Assembly: GCA_030248135.1 (NCBI GenBank)
Contig: JASANC010005620.1
Span: 52,386 to 116,385, forward strand
Source: Theristus sp. LFF4_11
Taxonomy: Eukaryota; Nematoda; Chromadorea; Monhysterida; Xyalidae
Reading direction: 5' to 3'
DNA length: 64,000 nt
In this document: piece after piece, positions 10,401 to 19,511 of the stretch
Numbering within the stretch: position 1 is the first letter of the stretch
Layout of the letters: each line of letters starts with the position of its first letter
Notes under the pieces: model-generated
What the model was told of the DNA's origin: nothing
Database searches by the model: none
Seen by the model: the letters and a program-made list of their open reading frames with translations, nothing else
Made by a program: the position numbers and the translations under genes

Positions 10401-13400
10401 GTTGAGAAACTCGAAGGATATCGGAGTAAATAAACACTGAGCATTCCGTGAACTAAAACGTTTGAGGGTGGAACAGCGTTGCTCTAATTTTTTAGTGGGT
10501 TTTTTATAAACATTCGGAATATTATGTTATTATTATTTCAGAACGGAAGCGAGAGAAAAATAAAGTCGTTCGTCAGGGGGATCAAATTTTCGAGCACGAA
10601 TCTGCGGCATTTCAGATTCTGTCGAATGAAATGATCATGTTGCTTCGCAAAGGACGCGTACGTTTTTCGCGTTTGGTCTTTATGGAAACAAAACGTTTGC
10701 CGACGTTCACCAATAAGAAGGTCAGGCAATTTAAATCAAATAATTGCGCGTCAAATAATTTTTTAGAGCACTGGCTTTTTGGTTGACACGATCGAGGATT
10801 CGCTGTACAAATGGAACGTGAAAATGGTAGATTTCGCGAGTGGCAGCGCTCTGGCGCACGATCTGCAAAAGTTGCATGCGTGCTTCGGCTACGATTACAT
10901 CCAGCTGCACATTGTGCGCTCTTTGTTGTTTCCTAATTTTATTCAACTGTTTGGTGTTTTCCTTTGTCATTGTTTCATTCTCATTTTCAGACATTCGAGC
11001 CGAGCTATCCATTCTATCCGCCGATGCTGCGTGTCGTTCGGCCACGCTTTCAGGTTTGCGTTTGTGTCGAGTTGATTTCAAACGGTTCGGTTTTTGTTGT
11101 TGTTCATTGCTGCCACTGCGGAAAGCTCTGCAGAGCCTGTGTGCTTCTGCACGTCAGCCGTCTTTTTCGACCAGACCACCTCCAGACGAAGTCTCCCTCG
11201 GACGCTGGTGCACTGCATCCCTCCCGGACGTCATACCCCTGAATGAGGTTGCAGTGCAGTTCGGAAAAAAGAAGAAAAAAACGGAGGCTCAAAGATGCAG
11301 TAATAATCAAATGGTGATAACGCTGCTGAGCTTGTGCAGGGCTCGGTGGTGCAGTCTTTGGCCAGCATCGATCTGCTGCGTCTGCAGTACTGGAATCCAG
11401 CGTGCACCATGGAATACATCCTCAACCAGATCAAGGCCATCTTGCAGAAACATGCTCGGTTAGCTGGCAAGCAAGCACGGCTTTCCTCAAATATCTGCTT
11501 TTCTCATCGTACAATTTTTCTCTTCCCAATCCTAACAGATTGGATGTCGAATCAAACTACAACGATTCATCGAAATACACAGAAGGCGCTTACAGTTCGC
11601 TCGACGATCAACTCATTAAACTGGCCTTGGTCTGTTGATGTCTTTGAAATGCGAGCAGGATTTTCGTTTGCAGCTGATTGCTATTAGAATAGGAAACTGA
11701 GCCTGTTTATAATTGTTATGGCTTGATCACTTTGTTCATTGACACTATGAACTGAGTATGTGTTGGCTATTTTAACATTTTTTTCCATCGTTTTATGCAT
11801 GCGCTTTTTTCACAGACGACCGAAACACGACCGCGAGCGAATATGGCGCTCATGGAACTGGACACCCTGGAGGCTGCGCCGCAGTTCTCTGCCTATCGGA
11901 TGTTTGAGGTTTGCTGTTCTCCGCTACACGGAATCCTTTTTAAACCAATGGTGCAGGGACGTTCTACGAATCAAGGTGCTTCAGGTTTGCCCTCCAAGTA
12001 CTCTCTGATTATCCCTAAAAGATCATCAGTGAAAAATCTAAGGTGTATACATCCACCAGAAAGACCAATTTTTTACTTATTTGTAGGAGTAAATAATTGG
12101 TCAGTTGTAAAATCTAACTACTACTACACATATTGATTTAGCGGTTCGGGAACTTTTAGAAAGTGCTTTTAAAATTTCCTTGCAAACTTTTTTTTATATG
12201 AAACGAAATGTCTGAAAAAAGCAAAAAATCCACTTTTTACCCATTTTTGGGTGAGAGAGTGGTCATTTGCAAAATATAAAAACTGATTTGGATACAGCGG
12301 TTGTAAAGTTATAAGAAAACATCTTTTTTTTAAACCCGCACTTAAAATTAAAAATTAAAACAACAAACACTGAAAAACACAAACAAATGTTTTTTACTTG
12401 AATTCTGGGCAAAAAATGTCCGGGTAAAAAATCTCATGTGAGATTACATACCTAAAAATGATCTTTACAGGCATAATCAGAGGGTTCTCAGAATGCAAAC
12501 CTTAAAAAATCGCCTTATTAGTAGAATGTCCCTACACCATTGATTTAAAAAAATTTCATGCATGACAGAATGTTCCTAGCCTCCCCCACTGTTAGGTGCA
12601 AACGGTATTAATATTTCAGACCGAAAATGAAGCAAAAACGAAAATGGCTGGCAGTGTTCCGGTCGGCAGTAAAGGTGCTTCAAGGGAAAAAACGGCTGCC
12701 AAGGACAAGGAAACGGGTACTGGATGGGCGAAAGGCACTGGTTATGGCAGCTACGAAAAGGACTCAGCACGCCGCTGCACGGGCATCGTTTGGAATCCGG
12801 ATGATTACGTGAAAGCACAACAGGAGAAAGACAGACAGGCAAGCCAGTGAACGTGCACTGAGGCCGACGAATGCAATCAGTTTGATTTACATGCAGATCC
12901 TGCAAGTGTTACGTGAACTGCTGATTAGTTTGAAAGAGCAAAGCGTCACCGAATCAGCGGACATTGTCGAAAAGTTTGATGGCTCCGCCATGTTGCCGTT
13001 TCTCTACCGTGAAATTGAGCAGAGTGCGTCTTGGGAATTGGATCTGTGTATTTGTTGATCTTGTTGAAAACAAAATTTAAAGTTTTGAAAGGATTTTTGG
13101 AAATCTGCAACTTGCATAATTGCCGTGTGTCAGGCACGTTTCATGAGATCAGTCGTCACCGCGAGCGATACGCATTGGTGCTAGACACGATTGAAACGTT
13201 GGTCGACATTCCCCAATTGGTGCATCTGCTTGGCGTCATCGACAATCAGCCCCGCTCCATTCATCACGTGCTCGAAGAACAAGCGAAACTGGTAAATTTT
13301 GCAAAAATAGATTTGAATCCGGGTCCGGGTTCATTTTGTCTTTGAGATAACGACAAGGCCTGTGCAAAAAAAAATATGACTTGTGCTAAAAGTGCTGTTT

Positions 13401-16400
13401 CGAGTGTTTACAACACAAAAAAACATGAAAAAAGCAATACACACATAGTACCTTGAAAATACCGAACGCAGAATTGCATTTGAGCAGTCTTTGATAACTC
13501 TGATGGTTCACTTCCAGTCTGTCTGTGCGTGTGCTCAGAATAAATACAAATTTAACGTTTCAAATGCAAAAAAAAATTTCAATTCTCACACTCTTTGACA
13601 CTCTGAGTTTTTCAACACAGCAGACTGATTGGTTTCTGCAGTGAAAAATCAAGATTATCTATGAATATTATTTTTGTGTCAAAAATTGCTATTTTTTGAA
13701 ATTGCACTGTTAAACTGAACTGAAACGTGTAAACCAAAAAAATTAAATCAGACAAAAAAATCTCCCAAAATGTTCAAACACTGATCCAAATTTTAAGTCA
13801 TAAGGTCTTTCTTAGTACAAGCCAGTGAAAGCATTTTGAAGTTGGCATCTTTTTGGCTCACCCTGTATATGGAGTATTTTGGGCTTGACAAGCGTTGTAA
13901 CTATGTAAAAGTGATTGTAGGCCGTGAAATTGATGTCGCATTTGAAGAAGGTCGAGTCGGAGCAACAAAACAGGCAGCAACAACAGAATGCCGCGGGTCC
14001 CAGTGGCCAATCGAAGGTGCTGGTGCGGTTTTCAACCAAACTGATGGCAAAGCGGTGATAGAGATTCACGTTTCACCATTGTATGGCAGGCGAATGACGA
14101 AAGTGGGCGAAAGAAGAAAATGAAAAAAGGCAGTGGCTTTGCGACGACGTCGACAGGCGCCAGCAGCGGCACGTCACTGACACAGCAGTCCTCATCGGCG
14201 CCCTCACTCTCAGCATCAGTCATTGTCGCTGTCAGTGAATTATGCATTCTTTGTCGTTGAGCCAGAGTCTCTTTCAGTTATGATGTTGTACACATAGTAA
14301 CATCGTCGGTGTTTTTCATCGTATAGTCCACTAACGACCCAAATTACAAATTCAGCGTGTCGCTGATGTGAACACCGTGCTTTCTAAACGTTGCTGCACT
14401 TGCACTGCAGACGCCCAAAAAGGCGCATGCGGCGGTCAATGATGCTGCCGTTGAGTGTGACGATGACGAGCACAACATGAACAAACTGTTGCTTCATCAC
14501 GCGCACTCCGATGCGCATGCGACGTTTGAACAGAGCTACAAACGAATCAAACAGACGAGGGAAGCTGAAGAGAACGACACCGAAGCTGGTGAAGATGCCG
14601 ATGGTGACCGAAAAACATTGCAGTACGTTGCTCGCTCACTGTCACACTTGTTTCGTGAACATCACTGCTGCGCATCGGTTTTGTTCGAAATATCTGCGAC
14701 TCGGAGCTGCGTAGAGGCTTTAAGAGGGCGCGAAATTCAGATGTGCGTGTCGTGGATATGGTGTTAACGATGTTTGTTGAGCGTGTTTGCAGGCGCATCG
14801 TCTCAGTATATTCGAAAGTGAACGATGCGCTGACAGAACGCCTGTTGCACACGGAATCAGTGCACGCAGACGACTGCCAGCAACCGACTGTCTCGGGCGC
14901 CTCTGCTTCTGCCAACCAGCCCATAAAACGCTTAAAATCCGCTCAGCCGCTCACAACTGAGGCAACCGTTGGTCGCTCTGTTTGTTTTTTCATCTTTCGG
15001 CTCTGCCATTTCATAATTTCGTCCGCTTTCCAGCTTGAAGAGCGCTATACGACCGAACTGCGTCCATTGCAGTTTCGGGAGATTGTGTTTCAGCCAGGTA
15101 ACAATCACTGTTCAACGATTTCTGTTGCTTTAATAAAATTTCTCGATTTGGTTACAAACAAAACAAAAACGATCAGGCAATGTCAATCGTGGGTTTTTTC
15201 ATTCACTTGTGTTTATGCTTCAGGAAGTCACCACTTTTTGGACGCGAACAAAAGAAAACCGGTGCAGACGTCAGCGAGCACCGTGAAGGCTGTGTTCCGC
15301 GAATGGACGTCGCTGCAGAGCTCACTGCCGATGTTCTTCAATTCGTCCATTTTCGTTCAAGTCGACAATTCTCGTGTTTGTAATATGTTTTTATTTTTTG
15401 CGTTTGTTTGTTTTGAAATTGCTGTTCAACTTTGTTTGATGAAAAGCTAATTATTATTATTTTTGCTTCCAGATCGATTGCATGCAGGCGCTGATCACTG
15501 GACCGGAGAAGACGCCATACGCCAACGGGTGTTTCCTGTTTGACATTTTGTTTGGGTAGGTTTTAAATTTACTAGATCGCATGGGCACTTGTTATAATTT
15601 GAAGTTAATAGAGTGCCAAACTGCCGTTGTCCAAGTTAACAAACAACATTAAACTAGTCTAACTCTATAACATATCCTACTACAGTCTAATATAACATAT
15701 CCTACTACAATAGAACTCTAAATTATAGGGAATCAGCTGATTGGGTGGTGCTGACGTGCGGGCATGCATGCTTTCTGTACAACCCAAACTCCGCCCCTAC
15801 AGCAATTTCTGCACATAAAGCATGCATCACGTGATCACCGACGACGCCGATTCCCTATAATTCGGCTGTAGGTGATTGGGTGGTGATCGGCGATCACGTG
15901 AAGCCTGCATTTTGTACAGACATTGCTGTGGAGAGGCGGAGTTTGGTTTGCATCATACCCGCGCGACGGTGTGGGGTACCGATGTGCGCAGCTCTCCAAC
16001 CGGTGTGCAGCCCGCAAGAACAAACTTTGCGAGCTTTGTTTCATTGCACCGGCTGCCTTGCAAATGGTGCACAGCCCTCAAACCGGTGTCGCCAAAATGC
16101 CACTGCAAAAAAATTCTGGCGGGCTGCACACCGGTTTTGAGGGCTGCACGCATTGGTACCCCACACCGTCGCACGGGCATGATTTGCATAAATCCATGCG
16201 ATCACCAACCAATCAGCTAGTTGTATATGTTCTAAATTAAGACTGTATGTGTTTTCAGCCCCAACTATCCACAATCACCACCAAGTGTGTACAACGCTAC
16301 GAATGGTGGTGGGACCGTTCGTTTCAATCCAAATCTGTACAAGTTGGTCAACAGATCCATTTTACAGTCGAAATGTAAATTATGAGGAATCAGCTGATTG

Positions 16401-17906
16401 GTTGGGATTATGGTACGCATTCTTTCGGTGCAAACCGTAATCCCAACCAATCATATGCTGATTGACTATAATTTAGAGTTTGACTGTAGTTTCAATGATT
16501 GTCGTGAACATTCGGTACCGCAACGTATTTTCCATTTTGAGTGTTCTTTGACAGTTGCGGCAAGGTGTGTCTCAGCCTGCTCGGAACGTGGAGTGGAGAA
16601 GCTGGTGAACAGTGGAACCCGAAAACGTCAACGATTTTGCAGGTTCGCGTTAAAAAAGCACTAAAAACGTCTTGCTTGACCGTGTTAAACTGCTTACCAA
16701 CCACGCAGGTATTGGTGAGCATCCAAAGTTTGATCTTCATTGCCGACCCATTCTTCAACGAGCCTGGGTATGAGCGAAATCGCGGAACGACCAAGGGGGA
16801 CCAGCAAAGTGAGAAGTACAACAAAGGTACGATTAGGTGTGTGTCAGTGTGTGGCTGGCAGCACTTGTAATAACATCAGTGGATTATCTCTTTTAGTCCT
16901 GGCACTCAATGTACACACATCACATTGACAGGATCAGTTTTATGCCTGACTTGCAATTCAAAGTTGCTGAAGTGACCCGAATCCACGAAATACGACAGAG
17001 TCCTCTGGTCAATTTTGAACTGCCACACAAGCATGGAACTGATTTTCTATCTACGTCTACAAACGCAATGAGTCGCAGAAACTGAAATGAAAATATCAAA
17101 TACCGTATTACCTCTAATAAACCCCCATGGGGGTTTATTTCTTCAGCGACTTCTGGGGGTGGGGGTTTATTTTTGGGGGGGGGGCTTTATTTTTTTTTGG
17201 GGGGGGGGGTTTATTTGGAAACCATTTTTAGGGGTGGGCAAAATGGCAAAAATACCTTCCATGGCAGGAAGGAAGTCGCAGAAACTTCTACTCTACATAG
17301 AAATTTCCTTTTACAACAGCCTTTTGTAATGAAATTACCATTAACTCATCCATTTGTGGCCTTTGGTAGCACAATTTCATCATTTTCACTGCAACCAGCC
17401 ACTGAATTCGCTGGGTATGTGTTTAAAACAGGTTTCCAATAATCCCCCATGGGGGATTATTTTTGGGGGGGGGGGGGATTATTTGGAAACTTGTCGAGGG
17501 GGTGGGGGTTTATTTTGGGGGGGTTTAATTTTTGGGGGGGGTAATAGAGGTAATACGGTAATAATGCTTGCAACAATAAAAATTGTCCAGTTCAGAATCA
17601 TTCGGTGAGTTTGTCTTTGAATTCGTTCAGGTATTCGAGTGAACACCTTGAGATGGGCGATTGGCGAGCAGTTGAAGAAGCCACCACACGGATTTGAAGA
17701 GGTCGTTCGTGCTCATTTTCGCTTGAAACGCGACAAAGTGAAAAAGGTTGGCTTTAAAAGAAATGTTGACAGATTGTTTGCAGCCGTGTTTGCAACCAAA
17801 TGGATAAGCAAACGATTTTTAGCAAATCGAGGAGTGGCGCAAGTTAGATTCCCTGGTGGATCATGCGCTCGTGAAAAGTGTGCTCCACGAGCTGGACCAA
17901 CTGTAA
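7427..17906 (+). CDS. BIRC6: Two-domain E2: UBE2Q-type RWD+UBC fused to BIRC6-type C-terminal UBC
   Basis: Twenty-eight exons join in phase from ATG 7,427 to TAA 17,904-17,906 (3,279 nt, about 1,092 residues): 7427-7552, 7793-7877, 8265-8403, 8532-8586, 8884-8938, 8994-9091, 10225-10336, 10542-10720, 10767-10913, 10991-11053, 11340-11458, 11539-11629, 11816-11908, 12620-12838, 12897-13023, 13134-13291, 13921-14016, 14090-14230, 14411-14622, 14793-14967, 15034-15097, 15224-15375, 15473-15555, 16259-16342, 16555-16642, 16709-16826, 17631-17746, 17823-17906. Residues ~43-118 look RWD-like, ~283-423 are a UBE2Q-type UBC, ~490 carries the KGTGYG motif of BIRC6, and ~902-1065 are the BIRC6 UBC. The BIR, WD40 and other N-terminal parts of the ~4,800-residue BIRC6 are absent. 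Role: probably ubiquitin transfer by the second UBC. Two adjacent genes remain possible if a stop or start was missed between 11,629 and 12,620, but no break is visible. The symbol follows the C-terminal half. Confidence 0.8.
7890..8139. mobile_element. Small hAT-type MITE in intron 2 of the E2 gene
   Basis: Ends TAGGGTTCGCATGGAACCGG and the inverse of TGGGGTTTGTAAAAAACCGG, flanked by an 8-bp duplication GTGCTGTG (7,882-7,889 and 8,140-8,147). It starts 13 bp after the donor of exon 2. The CGGTTTT blocks are repeated inside. No coding capacity. Confidence 0.8.
8664..8838. mobile_element. TACAGTC-type MITE
   Basis: Ends TACAGTCTA and TGGACTGTA in inverted orientation. The interior has repeated CTCAGCGCTCATTGGTTAGTCA units and AGCTGATTAGTTGG. 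It lies in the intron between exons 4 and 5 of the E2 gene. Related copies lie at 5,011 (partial), 15,681-16,247 and 16,363-16,488. Confidence 0.65.
9193..10109 (-). mobile_element. Mariner-like element with decayed transposase N-terminus
   Basis: Long terminal inverted repeats of about 85 bp begin TACAGGGTGGGCCAAAAAA, with a TA at each edge. On the minus strand (about 9,480-9,575) is [18 protein letters not shown] followed by [13 protein letters not shown], the helix-turn-helix start (DUF4817-like) typical of some arthropod Tc1/mariner transposases; no DDE catalytic part remains. It sits in intron 6 of the E2 gene. A related copy with the same protein motif lies at 46,971-49,909. Confidence 0.75.
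10767..11629 (+). other. UBE2Q-type UBC domain lacking catalytic Cys (exons 9-12)
   Basis: The reading [13 protein letters not shown], then [21 protein letters not shown] and [16 protein letters not shown], follows the UBE2Q UBC fold (DSLYEWNVKL, FPFDPPFVRVVSP). Where UBE2Q has GAICMELLTKQGW around its active cysteine, this protein reads [11 protein letters not shown]: the two residues including Cys are missing. The helix that follows, [19 protein letters not shown], fits the family. A possible extra 132-bp in-phase exon in the 11,054-11,339 intron (from about 11,137) would add cysteines, but in no recognisable active-site context. Confidence 0.7.
11950..12540. mobile_element. MITE in intron 13 of the E2 gene
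   Basis: Imperfect inverted ends GGTGCAGGGACGTTCTAC and GTAGAATGTCCCTACACC define about 590 bp of AT-rich, non-coding DNA. The target duplication is unclear, so the superfamily is not assigned. Confidence 0.55.
13340..13867. mobile_element. Truncated mariner-like element (right end only)
   Basis: The right end, TTTTTGGCTCACCCTGTA at 13,850-13,867, matches the terminus of the 46,971-49,909 element, and the interior (ACAACACAAAAAAACATG, TTGCATTTGAGCAGT) matches its left half. No left terminal repeat was found, so the copy is rearranged or truncated. It lies in the intron before exon 17 of the E2 gene. Confidence 0.6.
15681..16247. mobile_element. TACAGTC-type element with nested palindromic repeat
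   Basis: Outer ends TACAGTCTAA and TTAAGACTGTA are inverted. Inside are ATCAGCTGATTGGGTGG motifs in both orientations and, at 15,957-16,179, a second copy of the 4,411-4,650 palindromic repeat with about 60-bp arms (CGACGGTGTGGGGTACC and its inverse). The whole lies in the intron before exon 24 of the E2 gene, between two halves of the UBC domain. Confidence 0.65.
16363..16488. mobile_element. 126-bp TACAGTC MITE in the intron before the catalytic exon
   Basis: A nearly complete palindrome: TACAGTC, AAATTATGAGGAATCAGC and TGATTGGTTGGGATTA on the left have matching inverse sequences on the right, ending GACTGTA. It starts 21 bp after the donor of exon 24 and ends 66 bp before the exon carrying the catalytic Cys. 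Confidence 0.75.
17101..17560. mobile_element. TIR element with G-runs and perfect palindromes
   Basis: The ends TACCGTATTACCTCTAATAA and GTAATAGAGGTAATACGGTA are inverted. Behind each end are a palindrome (TAAACCCCCATGGGGGTTTA at 17,118-17,137; a 24-bp one around 17,441-17,464) and long G runs. It lies in the intron before exon 27 of the E2 gene. No coding capacity. Confidence 0.7.
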
Positions 17907-18706
17907 ATTCACTGCCGACAAAACTGAGCCAAGCCGTTTTTGATCTCTTCTTGTCTTTTCATGAAACGGTCGGGTCTTCGTATGTACTGGTCATTTTTTG
18001 TTGAGTTTGTGTTGGTTATCTGGATTGATCCGTGGTTCTTTTGTTTCGTTATCTTTTGCAGTATGTATGAAGAAGCATGACTATAGTTTATGAAAAGAGT
18101 TTTTGTTGCAAATTGATTTGTTGTGTGCCTTTTAATTTTCGAGTGTACCTGGGATCAGAAATATATATCAGTCAGTAAATACAAATAGTGCAGCTTGTTT
18201 GTTTCTCGGCGAATTCCAAAACTCGATTGGTCGCATCACAAAGATTACTAATTGTCACATCACAACTCTTCGTTTCGTTTTATCTACGTTCTGTTGTGTG
18301 TTATTCTTGGCTTTCACTTTTCGCGTTACCGTATTTCATACCCAGAAACAAAAGTTATATTTTTTACTTCTATTTGAAAATGCCACCTGTTACCGATTAA
18401 TTCCAATTTCATTTCTGACCAAAGCATCTGCAGAATCTGTCGCTAAGACCTGTGTTTCTGAATGTTACTGTTACAATGATTCAAAAGTTTTGAATCAACG
18501 CACCGCACTTTGTATTCAAGAGTGTAAATTCGTGAACTTTAAACGTCTTGTTATCATCCTGAATAAAACGTACTCAAGTCCAGACATTACGAGTTGGAAT
18601 TGTATTGTTTAGAGCTCGTGAAAATTTTCGACAGCCCGACAATTGTTGTCATTGCTGAACATCTTTGTGTTTGGATGGTGTCATCCTCAAACCTGCCTGT
18701 CCCGTC
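17907..18706. other. Intergenic spacer between the E2 gene and ATR
   Basis: It should hold the E2 gene 3' UTR (AATAAA at about 18,561 is a possible poly(A) signal) and the upstream region of ATR. A 137-codon open stretch (18,199-18,612) has no recognisable domain and lacks a good start; I do not call it a gene. Confidence 0.5.
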
Positions 18707-19400
18707 TAGGGTTAGGGGAAAAAAAAAATCCGGATTTTTTTTTTTAAATTAAAAAAAAAATTTTTTTTTAAAAAAAAAATTTAGGGGGGGCGGGGGGGAC
18801 ATAGCGACGGGAAAGAGGAAAGGGTGGATTGGATTCGAGGGAAGGGGATTTGCCAACAGAGACCCGGCGCTGGTGGGGGTTGAACAAGGGGGGGTGGCGG
18901 TAGCGGGCGCGCCGGCCCAGGGGCGGGCGGGGCCCGAGACCGGTTCAAGTTTAACACGTTAGTGCCGCAAGTTTTAACATGTGGCCATGTTATCGGGTAT
19001 CAGAAAAACGGTCGTGTGATGTGGTATTAACCAACCCCCCAATTGTTTAACAATATGTCGCACTTTGTAGACCTATAACTACGCCAATCAACAAAATATC
19101 ATGTTCTCTCATGGCCTACCGACTGAAAAAACATTTCAAGTTCATGTACAGAAATCGCGTCATTGTGTTGTCAAAATGACCAAATAATGACATGTACCTA
19201 AGCACACAAAGAAGTTGGGAAGAAAATTTGGTTTGAACTTTCAAAAAATTATGCCATAAATCGAATTTTCAGGCAAAGTAGAAGAAAAATTTTTCAAAGT
19301 TTTTTTTTAAGTTTGAAAAAAAAATCCAAATTTTTTTTTTTAAAAAAAAAACGAAAAAAAAATAAAAAAAAATTTTTTTTTTTCAAAGCCCCTAACCCTA
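18707..19400. mobile_element. hAT-type MITE directly upstream of ATR
   Basis: The ends TAGGGTTAGGGG and CCCCTAACCCTA are exact inverses, and an 8-bp duplication GTCCCGTC flanks both sides (18,699-18,706 and 19,401-19,408). The element ends 111 bp before the ATR start codon. It contains a 21-bp match to the ATR leader (see findings) and poly-A/T blocks at each end. No transposase. Confidence 0.85.
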
Positions 19401-19511
19401 GTCCCGTCCCACAGCCCGCAAACCAGAAAAAACGTTTGTTTTGTCACGTTGCAGGATTTTCGTTCATGTACAGAAATCGCGTTTGTGTTGTGGCAACGCA
19501 ACAATCGTGAA

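Larger units (their letters stand above)
15473..16826 (+). other. BIRC6: BIRC6-type UBC catalytic domain (exons 23-26)
   Basis: The spliced frame gives [42 protein letters not shown], then [20 protein letters not shown], then [20 protein letters not shown] and YERNRGT. This follows the human BIRC6 UBC ([48 protein letters not shown]) closely. The predicted thioester Cys (about residue 963) is TGT at 16,568-16,570, so this domain should be active. Exons 27-28 add the C-terminal helices ([18 protein letters not shown] and [16 protein letters not shown]). Confidence 0.9.

Noticed and set aside
18199..18612. A 137-codon gene between the E2 gene and ATR
   Set aside because: No ATG start in good position, hydrophobic low-complexity composition, no family resemblance and no splice support.
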